Positions 19,663-28,353 of a stretch of DNA of 63,952 nucleotides are shown piece after piece. Under the pieces are notes generated by a model. It worked only from the letters and a program-made list of their open reading frames with translations, did not search any database and was not told the DNA's origin. Positions within the stretch are counted from its first letter, which is position 1. Every line of letters begins with the position of its first letter. Where the stretch lies: positions 1 to 63,952 of the forward strand of contig JAPLOM010000002.1 in NCBI GenBank assembly GCA_026400755.1. Direction: 5' to 3'. A program made the translations under genes and the position numbers. The DNA is from Alphaproteobacteria bacterium. GTDB lineage: Bacteria; Pseudomonadota; Alphaproteobacteria; CADEGL01.

Positions 19663-20576
19663 GTCGCCGTGGACAGGCCGACACCGAAACCGCAGGCCAG
19701 GATGCGCTGCGCACGCGGATCGTGCACCAGCGGTTCCAGCAGGATGGGAATCGTCGATGAAACGGTGTTGCCGTGATCGGTCATGTTGCGCGCCACCTTG
19801 TCAGCGGGTAGCTCCAGCCGCTTGGCCACGGCGTCGACGATGTACTTGCTGCCCTGGTGGAACAGGAAAAAATCGACCGCCTGGGTGCCGAGGCCGGCCG
19901 TGTCGAGCAAGCGCCGGATCGATTCAGGCACGGCCGTGGCCGAGTACGTGAAAACCTGACGGCCGTTCATATGCAGTTTGCCGTTGATATTGATCAACGC
20001 AGAGGACTGGGCGCCGTGCGAATCGACATCGAAAGCCACCGGGGTGAGGAGCGGTCGACTATCCGTGCCGCGCGTCAGAAGCGTCACGGCGGCGCCGTCG
20101 CCGAACAGGAGGGCCGTGTTCTTGTCGTCCGGGTCGACGATCTTGGAGTAGGGATCGGCGGTGAACAAAAGGCCCGTGCGGAAACCGTTTGCCTCCATGA
20201 AAGCCTTCAGGATCGACAGCGAATAGACGAAGCCGGAACAACCCAGCGAAATGTCGAAGCTGGCGCAACGGCGGGGAAGGCCGAGCTTTCCATGAAGCAG
20301 AGCTGAGACATGTGGCAGCCCGCGGCCATCCGGGTTCTGGGTGCAGACGACGATACAGTCCACGTCGCCCGGCTCGATCCCGGTCTTTTCACGCAGGCGC
20401 GCGAAGCTGGCGACGCAAAGATCCGAGGTGTCCTCATGCGGCCCTTTGCGCGCGACGCTGTAGACGCCGATCTTGTCGTCGATGAAGTCCTTAGTAATGC
20501 CGAACTTCGACAGCTTATCGAGGTTCGACTCGCGCCCGGCCGGGATGTAGGTCGCGATCTCGGAGATGCCGATCAT
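19632..20576 (-). CDS. 3-oxoacyl-ACP synthase III-like (FabH family)
   Basis: A 314-residue thiolase-fold condensing enzyme. It retains the Cys-His-Asn triad: SLGCSGFVYSL (Cys near 112), FFLFHQGSKY (His near 239) and DHGNTVSSTIP (Asn near 269), and ends with the typical GFGVGLSTATCLL. FabH condenses acetyl-CoA with malonyl-ACP to start fatty acids. Located between glycosyltransferases, this copy more likely makes or transfers a special acyl group for a sugar or lipid anchor, as inferred from context. The ATG at 20576 starts IGISEIATYIPAG, the family N-terminus. The 96-base gap upstream (20577-20672) has only a weak promoter-like pair (TTGCTC, 17 bases, TATGGA, minus strand). Confidence 0.88.
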   Translation of the reverse strand: MIGISEIATYIPAGRESNLDKLSKFGITKDFIDDKIGVYSVARKGPHEDTSDLCVASFARLREKTGIEPGDVDCIVVCTQNPDGRGLPHVSALLHGKLGLPRRCASFDISLGCSGFVYSLSILKAFMEANGFRTGLLFTADPYSKIVDPDDKNTALLFGDGAAVTLLTRGTDSRPLLTPVAFDVDSHGAQSSALININGKLHMNGRQVFTYSATAVPESIRRLLDTAGLGTQAVDFFLFHQGSKYIVDAVAKRLELPADKVARNMTDHGNTVSSTIPILLEPLVHDPRAQRILACGFGVGLSTATCLLERRADA

Positions 20577-20672
20577 ATCGTGCGGACGCGGGAAGCCGAG
20601 CAAGAGGTTGCGCCGACGCGGCGGGGCGGCAAATCCATAGGAGTTTGGTGGGAAAAGAGCAAGGAGGGCCTC

Positions 20673-22046
20673 TCAATGGGTTCGGCGGCGCACGATTCCG
20701 TCCAGCCCCAGGGCGGCCAGGACGATCAGGACCGGCTCGGCGGGTAGGCGGTATTTGGGCGAGACGACTGGCCCCGTGACTAGCAATACATACAGGATGA
20801 GAAGCGCCGCAAAGACAGCGGCCCAGGGCAGGCGGCGGCAAAGTCGGAAAAACCCGTAGGCTTGCAGAATCAGCGATATCGCACTGAGCGCAAGCGCGCC
20901 CATAACCCAGGGTCGTACGGCCGGTGCGGAGGTGGCCAAATAGGCTTCCAATCGTCCCTCTAGGCCGGGATTACCGTCGTTGTAGAAGCTGCCTTCGCGG
21001 GCTCGGCGGACCCGCGGGTCGACCGTGATGGCCGGCGCCAGCAAGTTCACTGCCGCTCCCTTCAGCCAAGCTCTGGCAATAGCCGAGAATGGCTGGGCGG
21101 AAAGCTCCTCCATTGCAAGCGCGGTAAAGACTTTGCTGCGTTCGAAAGGCGGCAAGGCCTGTGGTTCGATCCCCTGCGCCCGCAAGCGCGCGAAGAAGCG
21201 GCCTTCGATCTCGCGCGCCGCGGCTTCGTGAGGCGTGCCGTCCTGGGCTTGGCGGACCAGCGGTAGCACCCAATTGGTTAAATGGCTGCCCTTCTGGGTG
21301 GTCAAGGCCCATGCGTCGAAAAGGATCACGTTGCGCATCAGCCAAGGTGTCACCGGGATCGCCGAGCCGATTCCCACGAGTACCAACGAGAGGAACGCGA
21401 TGTGGGCACCTTTGCGATGATAAAGCGCGACCGCCGGCGCCGCTACCATCAACGCGAAAGGCAGAAATTGGGTGACCATACGGGTCATGATCGAAAGCCC
21501 GCACAAAAGTCCCGCCCATCCGGCGCGCGCTGGCTGGGCATCCCGCAAATAACGTCCCGCGACCACCAGCATGGCGGTAAAGATCAGCAGGAACAGGGTA
21601 TCGGAGAGCAGCGAGGTGCTATTCACCACTAGATTGGGCCAAACGGCGGCCAGCATTCCGGAGAAAAGGCCGATCCGCCGCGAGATCATGCCGCCCAAGA
21701 CGGCGATCAGGGCACAGGTGCCCGCGTCGACCAGCACGTTGGCGGCGACCGCGGCCAACGGCGCATCACCGAACAAAAGGCGGATGAAAGCAAGGAAGAA
21801 GAGGTAGATCGGGACGCGCTCGCTGCCAGGCGCGCCGCTGTTCTCGGCCAAGCCTGCGGGTGCATCGAACCGTCCGGTCGCGGCCAGGTAACCGGCGCCT
21901 GGCCAATAGAGATGCGCGTCTTCGTAAAAGAAATTGTCGAGATCGCCTGAGAGGGTCAGAAGGTTGACGACACGGATCGCGAGCGCACCCAAGAAGATCG
22001 CGATCAGCACGCGCCGCTCGAGCGGTGCCGGTGCGGGCACGCTCAC
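20673..22046 (-). CDS. GT39/ArnT-like integral membrane glycosyltransferase
   Basis: A 457-residue protein with about 11 hydrophobic segments. The first extracytoplasmic loop has acidic residues in DLDNFFYEDAHLYW, where the PMT/ArnT family keeps its catalytic aspartates. Such enzymes use polyprenyl-phosphate sugars as donors on the periplasmic side. The GTG at 22046 is preferred because it forms a GTGA overlap with the upstream glycosyltransferase stop; a GTG at 22058 would add four residues. The family assignment is by topology and the loop motif, so the exact family (GT39, GT83 or related) is uncertain. Confidence 0.75.
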   Translation of the reverse strand: MSVPAPAPLERRVLIAIFLGALAIRVVNLLTLSGDLDNFFYEDAHLYWPGAGYLAATGRFDAPAGLAENSGAPGSERVPIYLFFLAFIRLLFGDAPLAAVAANVLVDAGTCALIAVLGGMISRRIGLFSGMLAAVWPNLVVNSTSLLSDTLFLLIFTAMLVVAGRYLRDAQPARAGWAGLLCGLSIMTRMVTQFLPFALMVAAPAVALYHRKGAHIAFLSLVLVGIGSAIPVTPWLMRNVILFDAWALTTQKGSHLTNWVLPLVRQAQDGTPHEAAAREIEGRFFARLRAQGIEPQALPPFERSKVFTALAMEELSAQPFSAIARAWLKGAAVNLLAPAITVDPRVRRAREGSFYNDGNPGLEGRLEAYLATSAPAVRPWVMGALALSAISLILQAYGFFRLCRRLPWAAVFAALLILYVLLVTGPVVSPKYRLPAEPVLIVLAALGLDGIVRRRTH

Positions 22047-23221
22047 GCGGCCCTCCACGTGCTGCGCCAGATCCTTAGCAAATCGGCGGCTCGTCCGGTG
22101 CCGTCGCAGAGCGTGGCGATCCGTTCACGACCGGCTTGTCCGAGAATCCGTGCGCTGTCGCGATCGCCGGCGAGTTCGGCGATACGTTGTGCCAACGTGT
22201 CAACGTCAAATGCGGGCTGTAGTACCCCGGTGACGCCGTCTTCGACGAAGCGGTCATATTGGCCGCACGTCAACACCGGCAGGCCCGCGGCGAGCGCTTC
22301 GATGATATCACGGCCCCACGGGTTGTCTTCACGTGTCGGTTTGGACAGGGCGTGGCAAGCCGCCAGCACCGTTTCCGGCTGGGCAACATGGCCGAGGAAT
22401 AGGAAATAATCCGACACGCCGCGCGAGGCGGCGAAATCGGCCAGATCACCGCCCTGCCTTGCGGTCCGGCCTAAGGCGCCGGGTAAAGACCGTGTCAGAT
22501 GCATGGTTCCGGCCATGACGAACAGCACATCCTTGCGCCCCATCGCTTTCAAACACTCAGCCACGGTGACCAGCCGGTCGAGACCGCGATACCACGAATA
22601 ATTTGCGAGGCAGGCAATCCTGAAGCGGGCGTCCAAAGGAACGGCGGGGTGCGGTGCAGTGTCTAGAGGCGGCGGTGCGATATTGTAGATGACTGTTTCC
22701 GCACGACCTTGCCCGCCGCGGCGATGAAACGTCACCTGCTCGTTTTCGGTGATGAAGACTAAATGGTCAGAGGCCGCGGCGCACAGCCGCACTTGAGCCG
22801 TGGCAAATGGCGTTTCGTAAAGGTTGGTGCGGATATGCATGGTCAACGGCGTTCGCGTGCGAGGTCGCAGCCACGCGGCCAGGGGCCCCAGGCCCTCGTG
22901 GTTGAAATGGATGAGATCGAACCGACGTTCGGCTGCCGCACGCAATTCTTCCCGGAATGCGCGCGCGCGCGCGAAATCGCGTGCATATCCCACCAGCGCA
23001 AGAAGATTGCGCGAAAGGCTCGGTAACGCGCTGATATTGGGCATTGCAGGCACGACACGGCATGGCACACCGAGCAGGGCATAGCGTGGAACGATCGGAC
23101 CGTCGCGCCGGCACCATACTTCGAGCGCGACCTCTGTGCGGTCCATGAAACGAATCGATTCATAGAGGCTGCGCGATGATCCGCCGTAGCCCCCTTCGAT
23201 GTCGAGGCAAAGGACGCGCAA
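22043..23221 (-). CDS. Glycosyltransferase, GT4-like
   Basis: A 392-residue GT-B protein. The N-terminus LCLDIEGGYGGSSRSLYES is the acceptor-domain glycine loop. The donor domain contains RFRIACLANYSWYRGLDRL and GRDIIEALAAGLPVLT, a variant of the E-x7-E region. The start is TTG at 23221, immediately after the WbqC stop; no ATG precedes the domain. Relaxed base composition and several rare-looking codons compared with its neighbours hint at a different history. The sugar is unknown. Confidence 0.82.
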   Translation of the reverse strand: MRVLCLDIEGGYGGSSRSLYESIRFMDRTEVALEVWCRRDGPIVPRYALLGVPCRVVPAMPNISALPSLSRNLLALVGYARDFARARAFREELRAAAERRFDLIHFNHEGLGPLAAWLRPRTRTPLTMHIRTNLYETPFATAQVRLCAAASDHLVFITENEQVTFHRRGGQGRAETVIYNIAPPPLDTAPHPAVPLDARFRIACLANYSWYRGLDRLVTVAECLKAMGRKDVLFVMAGTMHLTRSLPGALGRTARQGGDLADFAASRGVSDYFLFLGHVAQPETVLAACHALSKPTREDNPWGRDIIEALAAGLPVLTCGQYDRFVEDGVTGVLQPAFDVDTLAQRIAELAGDRDSARILGQAGRERIATLCDGTGRAADLLRIWRSTWRAA

Positions 23222-23917
23222 TCAGGTCGCGGTTGCGAGAAGCGAGCGCGTGCCCGTGGCGCCGCAATTAAGGATGGCGTCGACGATGGACAGGTTGGGC
23301 AGGAAGGAACCATGACGTTGCGGATATTCGGGATAAACTTTCGGCAGGTACTGAACCGCAATGCCATCTGCCGCCAACGCTGCCGGGTCGATCGTGCGTT
23401 CCGTGCCCGCGCCCATCCCCGTGACATATGTCTTGGCCCCGAGCAGCTTCAAAATCTCATGCGCTGTTTCGGCGCCCTCGTTTCGTAGTCCCATCTCGGT
23501 CGCGCGTAGGAACCGGACATCGCCATAGCCGAGATGCTCGGCCAAAGCCGCAATGACGCGCACGTTCAAGTCGGCGATCGAACCATGACCTTCGCCGATC
23601 GCCGCGCCGAGCAACGCCAGCACCGGCTTCAATTCGGCTGCGCCGGCGTAGGCGGTTTCGAGCGACTTCACATGCTTGCGCGGCCAGTTGCCTGGCACGA
23701 TCTGGGTTTCGGCGATAGGCTTGCCGTCGCTATCGCGCGCGGTCGGCACGGTGAGCCACATTTCGCCACTGTTCGTCTTGATGCGGTTCCGTGAGACGAA
23801 ACTTTTGCCGATCGGCATCTGCACGTTGTCGAAAAACACAAACGTGTCCACGGCCGCGATCTTGTGGAAATAACCGAGCCAGGGAATGTAGTTGGGCTGG
23901 TGAATGCCAACGCGCAT
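23222..23917 (-). CDS. WbqC family protein
   Basis: A 231-residue cytoplasmic protein that begins MRVGIHQPNYIPWLGYFHK and continues FVFFDNVQMPIGKSF, the conserved N-terminal block of WbqC/WbqC-like proteins in O-antigen loci. Their biochemical role is not firmly established; proposals include aminoacyl or acyl transfer to amino sugars. Conserved His/Gln/Asn residues near the start could form an active site. The ATG at 23917 excludes about 57 upstream residues that look like non-coding translation. The next gene upstream, a FemAB/GNAT-like protein, ends seven bases away, suggesting that the two work in one modification. Confidence 0.85.
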   Translation of the reverse strand: MRVGIHQPNYIPWLGYFHKIAAVDTFVFFDNVQMPIGKSFVSRNRIKTNSGEMWLTVPTARDSDGKPIAETQIVPGNWPRKHVKSLETAYAGAAELKPVLALLGAAIGEGHGSIADLNVRVIAALAEHLGYGDVRFLRATEMGLRNEGAETAHEILKLLGAKTYVTGMGAGTERTIDPAALAADGIAVQYLPKVYPEYPQRHGSFLPNLSIVDAILNCGATGTRSLLATAT

Positions 23918-23924
23918 GGGGAGG

Positions 23925-24920
23925 TTAGGCGCTCCTGCAGAAATCGCGACCGTAAAGGCGGATCCGCTCGTCATCGGGCAAATCGGCCGGGGGTGTGATG
24001 CACCAGTCCGCATCGTGGACAAGGGCATAGGCCGGCCGGGGGGCGAAGCCGTAACGAGGCTTGAGGCCGAAGGCGCCGCGTAAGCCATCTAGCCCGATGG
24101 CGCGGCTACAGGCATAGCGCACGACTCCGTTCAAAACCGCCGCCGAAACATCGTTGATGGAAGGGTCGTAGAGATTCAAAAGATAGAGTCCGGGATCTAA
24201 ACCGTCGTCAACGATGGCCGCCAAGCCGACCAACGCGGCGCGGTAGCGCACGCTGATCCAGATAAGTTGCCCTTGCGCCGCGAAATGCCTCAAGGTGAGA
24301 AGAATTGCCGCGCGATCGACGTCGGTTTTATAAATTGAGGCCCTACCGCGGGCGGCGAAAGCCTGGTCGGTGCGTAACATGAGGTTTTCCGCATCCGACA
24401 GGAATGTTTGTCCGTCGGCCGTTGCATGCGTGACGATCTCAAACCGGCGCACCGCATATGCGAAATCTTTGCGGAATCCCTTGTTACGAGTGGATAGATA
24501 AGTGTCGAGATCGGCAAAGGTGGGAAACTCCCAATATTGGTTGTAGGGCACGTCCCAAGCGCGCTGCGCGCTGGCGAGGACAGGAAGCGGATCGTTCTGC
24601 CAGCTCAACAAGCGGATCGGCCGAGATTCGTTTGCAAGCTGCGCCAAAATCAAGTCGGCGCCTGCTTTGGAGCCGCAGAATCCGTTGCGCTCGGCGTAAA
24701 TTCGGCCGCCGTAGAAAACGACCGTCTCGCCGCGCAAACCGGCTGGCAAAATCGCTCCGCCGCTGGGTGCGCATAAGAATAGAGGTGTGATGCCGTAATG
24801 GGTGGCCAAGGCGTGTCGGAGTGGCCAAACGTCTAGCAGCCGTGCATCCGGCCTGTGCGCCTGCCAGAGAGCAGCGCATGCTTCGGGCGCACTGATGCGG
24901 GTAATCACGGCGTCACGCAC
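23925..24920 (-). CDS. FemAB/GNAT-like acyltransferase domain protein
   Basis: A 331-residue soluble protein. A motif YLSTRNKGFRKDFAYAVRRFE near residue 150 resembles the segment of CelD/FemAB-type GNAT proteins (KSRKNIRRR-like). The strand after it, LIWISVRYRAALVGLAAIVDDG, resembles the GNAT core. FemAB relatives transfer amino acids from tRNA or acyl groups to amines. Start is GTG at 24920, with another GTG four codons downstream. Next to WbqC and a sugar aminotransferase, it could acylate an amino sugar. The family call is by pattern and remains tentative. Confidence 0.55.
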   Translation of the reverse strand: MRDAVITRISAPEACAALWQAHRPDARLLDVWPLRHALATHYGITPLFLCAPSGGAILPAGLRGETVVFYGGRIYAERNGFCGSKAGADLILAQLANESRPIRLLSWQNDPLPVLASAQRAWDVPYNQYWEFPTFADLDTYLSTRNKGFRKDFAYAVRRFEIVTHATADGQTFLSDAENLMLRTDQAFAARGRASIYKTDVDRAAILLTLRHFAAQGQLIWISVRYRAALVGLAAIVDDGLDPGLYLLNLYDPSINDVSAAVLNGVVRYACSRAIGLDGLRGAFGLKPRYGFAPRPAYALVHDADWCITPPADLPDDERIRLYGRDFCRSA

Positions 24921-24940
24921 GCTGCCGGCGGCCAGCCGTG

Positions 24941-26071
24941 CTACTGCACGGCAGCCGCGACGGAGGTGCAGACATAATCGGTCTGTTCGACGGTGAGGTA
25001 AGGATTCATTGGCAGAGCTAAGATGCGCTGGCTAAGCCGCTCGCTGATCGGCAGCGAGCCCGGCCCTTGGCCGAAGCGTGCATAGGCCGTCTGGAGATGC
25101 ATTGGCAAAGGGTAGTAGACAGCGGTCGGCACGCCGGCTTCTTTCAGCCGCTTGGCCACTGTATCGCGGTCGTCGACCAGAATGCAGTATTGCGCCCAAG
25201 CGCTGACCGAATCGGGCACGCGGTGCGGGATTTCGACCTTATCTTTAAGGCGCGCGTCATAGGCGCGGGCTAATTTTTCTCGCGCTGCCAGCTCGTCGTC
25301 GAAGACGTCCAGTTTGGCCAAGAGAATGGCCGCTTGCAGCGTGTCGAGGCGCGCATTCAGACCTAGACGCACGATATCATATTTGTCCGTGCCCTTGCCG
25401 TGCGCGCGGATCGACTTGTAGTGCGCCGTGCGTTCGTCGTCGTCGGTGAACAGCGCGCCGCCGTCGCCGTAGGCACCGAGCGGCTTGGCGGGGAAGAAGC
25501 TGGCCGCCGTGGTGTGTGCCAGGGCACCGACCGCGCGGTTGCCAAGCTTTGCGCCATAGCTTTGTGCCGCGTCGGCGATCAGGTAAAGCGCATGGCGACG
25601 GCACAGATTCTCCAGCACGCCATAATCTGCAGGCTGGCCGAATAGATCGACGGCGATCACCGCGCGCGGCAGAAGCTTGCCCTCGCGCGCCACCTCGCTC
25701 ACGCGGCGATCCAGATCGTTCGTGTCGATGTTGAAGTTGTGCGGATCGACATCGACGAAGACCGGCGTTGCGCCCAGCAGCAGTACGACCTCTGCGGAAG
25801 CGGTGAAGGTGAAGGATGGCACGAACACCGCATCCCCTGTCCCGATCCCCTCAGCCATCAAGGCCATCACGAGCGCGTCCGTGCCGCTTGACACACCGAT
25901 CGCGTGTTTCGTGCCAGCGCGTTTGGCCAATGCGGTCTCTAGTTCGGACACTTCCGGGCCCAGGATGAACTGGCCGTGGTCGAGCACGGTTTGGATGCGA
26001 CGCGCAATCTCCGGTTTGATGCGTGCGTATTGGGCTTTCAACCCGGCGAAGTCGATTTTCGGTGTGCTCAT
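24941..26071 (-). CDS. DegT/DnrJ/EryC1/StrS aminotransferase, WlbC/WbpE-like
   Basis: A 376-residue PLP enzyme predicted to transaminate the 3-keto group of UDP-2-acetamido-3-keto-glucuronate. The opening [17 protein letters not shown] and [16 protein letters not shown] match the WbpE/WlbC branch. [17 protein letters not shown] is the phosphate-binding region, [13 protein letters not shown] follows, and [19 protein letters not shown] carries the PLP lysine near 194. It overlaps the acetyltransferase gene as ATGA, and with the oxidoreductase before that forms the classical order for making a 2,3-diacetamido uronic acid. Confidence 0.88.
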   Translation of the reverse strand: MSTPKIDFAGLKAQYARIKPEIARRIQTVLDHGQFILGPEVSELETALAKRAGTKHAIGVSSGTDALVMALMAEGIGTGDAVFVPSFTFTASAEVVLLLGATPVFVDVDPHNFNIDTNDLDRRVSEVAREGKLLPRAVIAVDLFGQPADYGVLENLCRRHALYLIADAAQSYGAKLGNRAVGALAHTTAASFFPAKPLGAYGDGGALFTDDDERTAHYKSIRAHGKGTDKYDIVRLGLNARLDTLQAAILLAKLDVFDDELAAREKLARAYDARLKDKVEIPHRVPDSVSAWAQYCILVDDRDTVAKRLKEAGVPTAVYYPLPMHLQTAYARFGQGPGSLPISERLSQRILALPMNPYLTVEQTDYVCTSVAAAVQ

Positions 26072-26634
26072 GGCTGCACGGCGATCAAGCCGCCCTCTGC
26101 TTCTTCGTAACGCTCGCCTGTGCGCGGGCAGATCAAATCGGAACCCAAGACCTCGCCTGTGCGGCTGACCCAGCCGCGCGGCCGGGCCGGATTGCCGACC
26201 ACAAGGGCATGATCCTTAACGTTCTTGGTCACCACGGCACCCGCGCCGATCATGGCATAGCGGCCGACGGTGACGCCGCAAATAATGGTCGCATTGGCAC
26301 CGATCGAGGCACCGCGCTTGACCAGGGTCGGTACAAACTCTTGCTTGCGCTCGACGAAGGCGCGCGGCGTCAACACGTTGGTGAAGACGCAACTCGGGCC
26401 GCAAAACACCTCGTCCTCGAGCGTCACGCCGGCATAGATCGAAACGTTGTTCTGCACCTTTACGCCGTCCCCGACTGTGACGTTGGGGCCGATCATGACG
26501 TTCTGCCCGACGACGCAACCGCTCCCCAGTCTCGTGCCGGGCAGAATATGGGTGAAGTGCCAGATCTTGCTGCCCGCGCCGACTTCGGCGCCGGCATCGA
26601 CGATGGCGGTCGGATGGATATAAAGCTGGCTCAT
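26068..26634 (-). CDS. Sugar N-acetyltransferase, WlbB/WbpD-like (left-handed beta helix)
   Basis: A 188-residue protein of hexapeptide repeats ([22 protein letters not shown] and others), so it should form a trimeric left-handed beta helix using acetyl-CoA. [22 protein letters not shown] and [17 protein letters not shown] match UDP-2-acetamido-3-amino-2,3-dideoxyglucuronate N-acetyltransferases. The C-terminus has a short CxxTGxxY-like segment (ICPRTGERY). ATG at 26634 overlaps the oxidoreductase stop as ATGA; a start at 26769 would add 45 non-family residues. Confidence 0.88.
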   Translation of the reverse strand: MSQLYIHPTAIVDAGAEVGAGSKIWHFTHILPGTRLGSGCVVGQNVMIGPNVTVGDGVKVQNNVSIYAGVTLEDEVFCGPSCVFTNVLTPRAFVERKQEFVPTLVKRGASIGANATIICGVTVGRYAMIGAGAVVTKNVKDHALVVGNPARPRGWVSRTGEVLGSDLICPRTGERYEEAEGGLIAVQP

Positions 26635-27614
26635 GGCGTCAGCAGAATGGGCTGTCCGGAGGTGAGAGAACGTTGACAGGCGTCTAACACGGAAAGCACG
26701 CGGATGCTTTCGGAGGCATCCGAGCGCGGCCGCTGCTTGCCTTGCACGCAGTCGAGGAAATGCCGGCATTCGATCGCCAAGGGCTCGCCGCCCTCGAACG
26801 GAATGCGTTTCGCCTGGGCCTTGGTGACAGTAGGCAAGTCGCCTTCCCAGCCGACCGCGTGGGGATAGAAGAGTAGCTTCTCGCTCTCGGGTGCCGAATC
26901 GTGAAACGTCGCCATGCCTTCCGAGCCGACCACCACTAAGCGGTGGTCTTTATAAGGATGCAGCCAGGAGACGAAGATATGAGCCTGCACGCCGCCAGGA
27001 AACGACAGATGAGAGAGTGTAGTGTCGGCGACGTCCGGGGAGAGATAGGTGCCGCCGCTGGTCACAGCCTTCTCCGGCATCGCGCCAGTAAGAGCCAAGA
27101 TCATCGAGATGTCGTGGGGCGCGAAAGACCAGAGCGCGTTCTCCTCGCGGCGGATTTTTCCGAGCGACAGCCGGTTCGAATAGACATAGCGCAAGGCACC
27201 GATCCGTCCCGATGCCACCACTGCCTGCAGCGCGAGGAAGGCCGGGTGGTAAAGCAGGAGATGGCCGACCATCAAAATGCGGTTCTTGTCCTGCGCATGG
27301 CGCTCGAGCGCACGCGCTTCATCGAGATCGAGGCAAAGCGGTTTTTCTACAAAGACGTGCTTGCCGGCGTCGAGCGCCTGGCGTACGAGACCATAATGGC
27401 TGGCGGCTGGCGTCACAATGGCGACGGCGTCAAGCGTGGGGTCGGCGAACAGGGCTTCTGCCGAGCCGTGAAGCGTCGCATCAGGATAGGCTGCGCCGAC
27501 CCGTGCGCGCACTGCATCGCGGCTGTCCGCCAGCGCGCCTAAGATTCCGAGTGCGGCGAAATTGCGCGCCAGATTGGGCCCCCAATGGCCGAGGCCGACG
27601 ACACCGACTTTCAT
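26631..27614 (-). CDS. Gfo/Idh/MocA-family NAD-dependent sugar dehydrogenase, WlbA-like
   Basis: A 327-residue oxidoreductase with the Rossmann motif [17 protein letters not shown] and the family motif HVFVEKPL near residue 95 (EKP lysine). It also has [11 protein letters not shown] and [14 protein letters not shown], features of the branch beside WlbB/WlbC-type genes rather than of WbpB itself. It probably oxidises position 3 of a UDP-N-acetyl uronic acid before transamination. ATG at 27614 is fixed by AAGGAAG nine bases upstream. No UDP-GlcNAc 6-dehydrogenase (WbpA/WlbX role) is seen in the window, so the uronic acid must come from elsewhere. Confidence 0.85.
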   Translation of the reverse strand: MKVGVVGLGHWGPNLARNFAALGILGALADSRDAVRARVGAAYPDATLHGSAEALFADPTLDAVAIVTPAASHYGLVRQALDAGKHVFVEKPLCLDLDEARALERHAQDKNRILMVGHLLLYHPAFLALQAVVASGRIGALRYVYSNRLSLGKIRREENALWSFAPHDISMILALTGAMPEKAVTSGGTYLSPDVADTTLSHLSFPGGVQAHIFVSWLHPYKDHRLVVVGSEGMATFHDSAPESEKLLFYPHAVGWEGDLPTVTKAQAKRIPFEGGEPLAIECRHFLDCVQGKQRPRSDASESIRVLSVLDACQRSLTSGQPILLTP

Positions 27615-27623
27615 CGTGTAACG

Positions 27624-27630
27624 CTTCCTT
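27624..27630 (-). promoter_or_regulatory. Shine-Dalgarno site fixing the oxidoreductase start
   Basis: Reads AAGGAAG on the minus strand, nine bases before ATG 27614, directly abutting the stop of the upstream deacetylase gene. Confidence 0.7.
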
Positions 27631-28353
27631 TCATCGGACGAGGCGTGCCCGGCCCGGTGTGTGGACCTTGCAATTGGCGGCCAGTGCCGCGTCCAGGCGT
27701 GCGACTTCATCTGCCAGATGCGCATCGAGGGCGGCTTGCGGCGTCGTGCCGCGCCACCAGATCGGATGGGTCAAAAGCTGCAAAGCCCGTCCGGCGCTGA
27801 TCGCCGGATGATCGAGCGGCCGGCCGCGGTGCCAACCGCCCGCCGAGTCGGAACAATAGCCTATCTCGGTGACGAAGCGCGCTTCGTAGGTGTTGTCCCG
27901 GCCGGCGATCGGACCAGTCCGGCCGACCAGACGCGCGACCGGGCGGTGAAAGCTGATTGTGCGAACGGCGACGCCGGCCAGCACTTCTAAGGCAGCGCAT
28001 TCCGCCGCCGCGCCGGCCGCGATCGCGGCATCATCGTCAGCATAGAGCGAGGCGTCGAGGTGGAGGCCAATTTCATGGCCAAGCGTCTTTAGGGCGGCGA
28101 TAGCCTGGGCCTGCGGCGTGGCGAAGGCGTTGTAAAGCTCGCCGCGCACCAGAACGAAGTAGCTGGCGCGCATACTGAACTCCGCCTCGATCTGCGCCAG
28201 CGGCAGCGCGGCTTCGGGTGTAATGTCGAGGTCGTGGCGCAGAATGAGATGGCGTTGGCTGGGCTCGGCATCGGCGAAGCCGCGCACCTCATAGCCGCGG
28301 ACACGAAAGGCCTCCAGCAAGGCGCGGTAGCCGCCGGGCGAAAAATCGTTCAT
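27631..28353 (-). CDS. Polysaccharide deacetylase family protein (NodB-like)
   Basis: A 240-residue protein with the NodB homology pattern. LRHDLDIT (about residues 33-40) gives the catalytic base and metal aspartate, ASYFVLVRGELYN the second strand, HEIGLHLDASLY the metal histidines, and RTISFHRP the later motif. It has no signal peptide, so it probably deacetylates a cytoplasmic nucleotide-linked or lipid-linked amino sugar. The carbohydrate-esterase catalytic set looks complete. ATG 28353 overlaps the next deacetylase stop as ATGA. Confidence 0.82.
   Translation of the reverse strand: MNDFSPGGYRALLEAFRVRGYEVRGFADAEPSQRHLILRHDLDITPEAALPLAQIEAEFSMRASYFVLVRGELYNAFATPQAQAIAALKTLGHEIGLHLDASLYADDDAAIAAGAAAECAALEVLAGVAVRTISFHRPVARLVGRTGPIAGRDNTYEARFVTEIGYCSDSAGGWHRGRPLDHPAISAGRALQLLTHPIWWRGTTPQAALDAHLADEVARLDAALAANCKVHTPGRARLVR

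Noticed and set aside
20634-20662. Internal promoter before the ketoacyl-synthase gene
   Set aside because: TTGCTC and TATGGA match the consensus at only three positions each, too weak to list as a feature.
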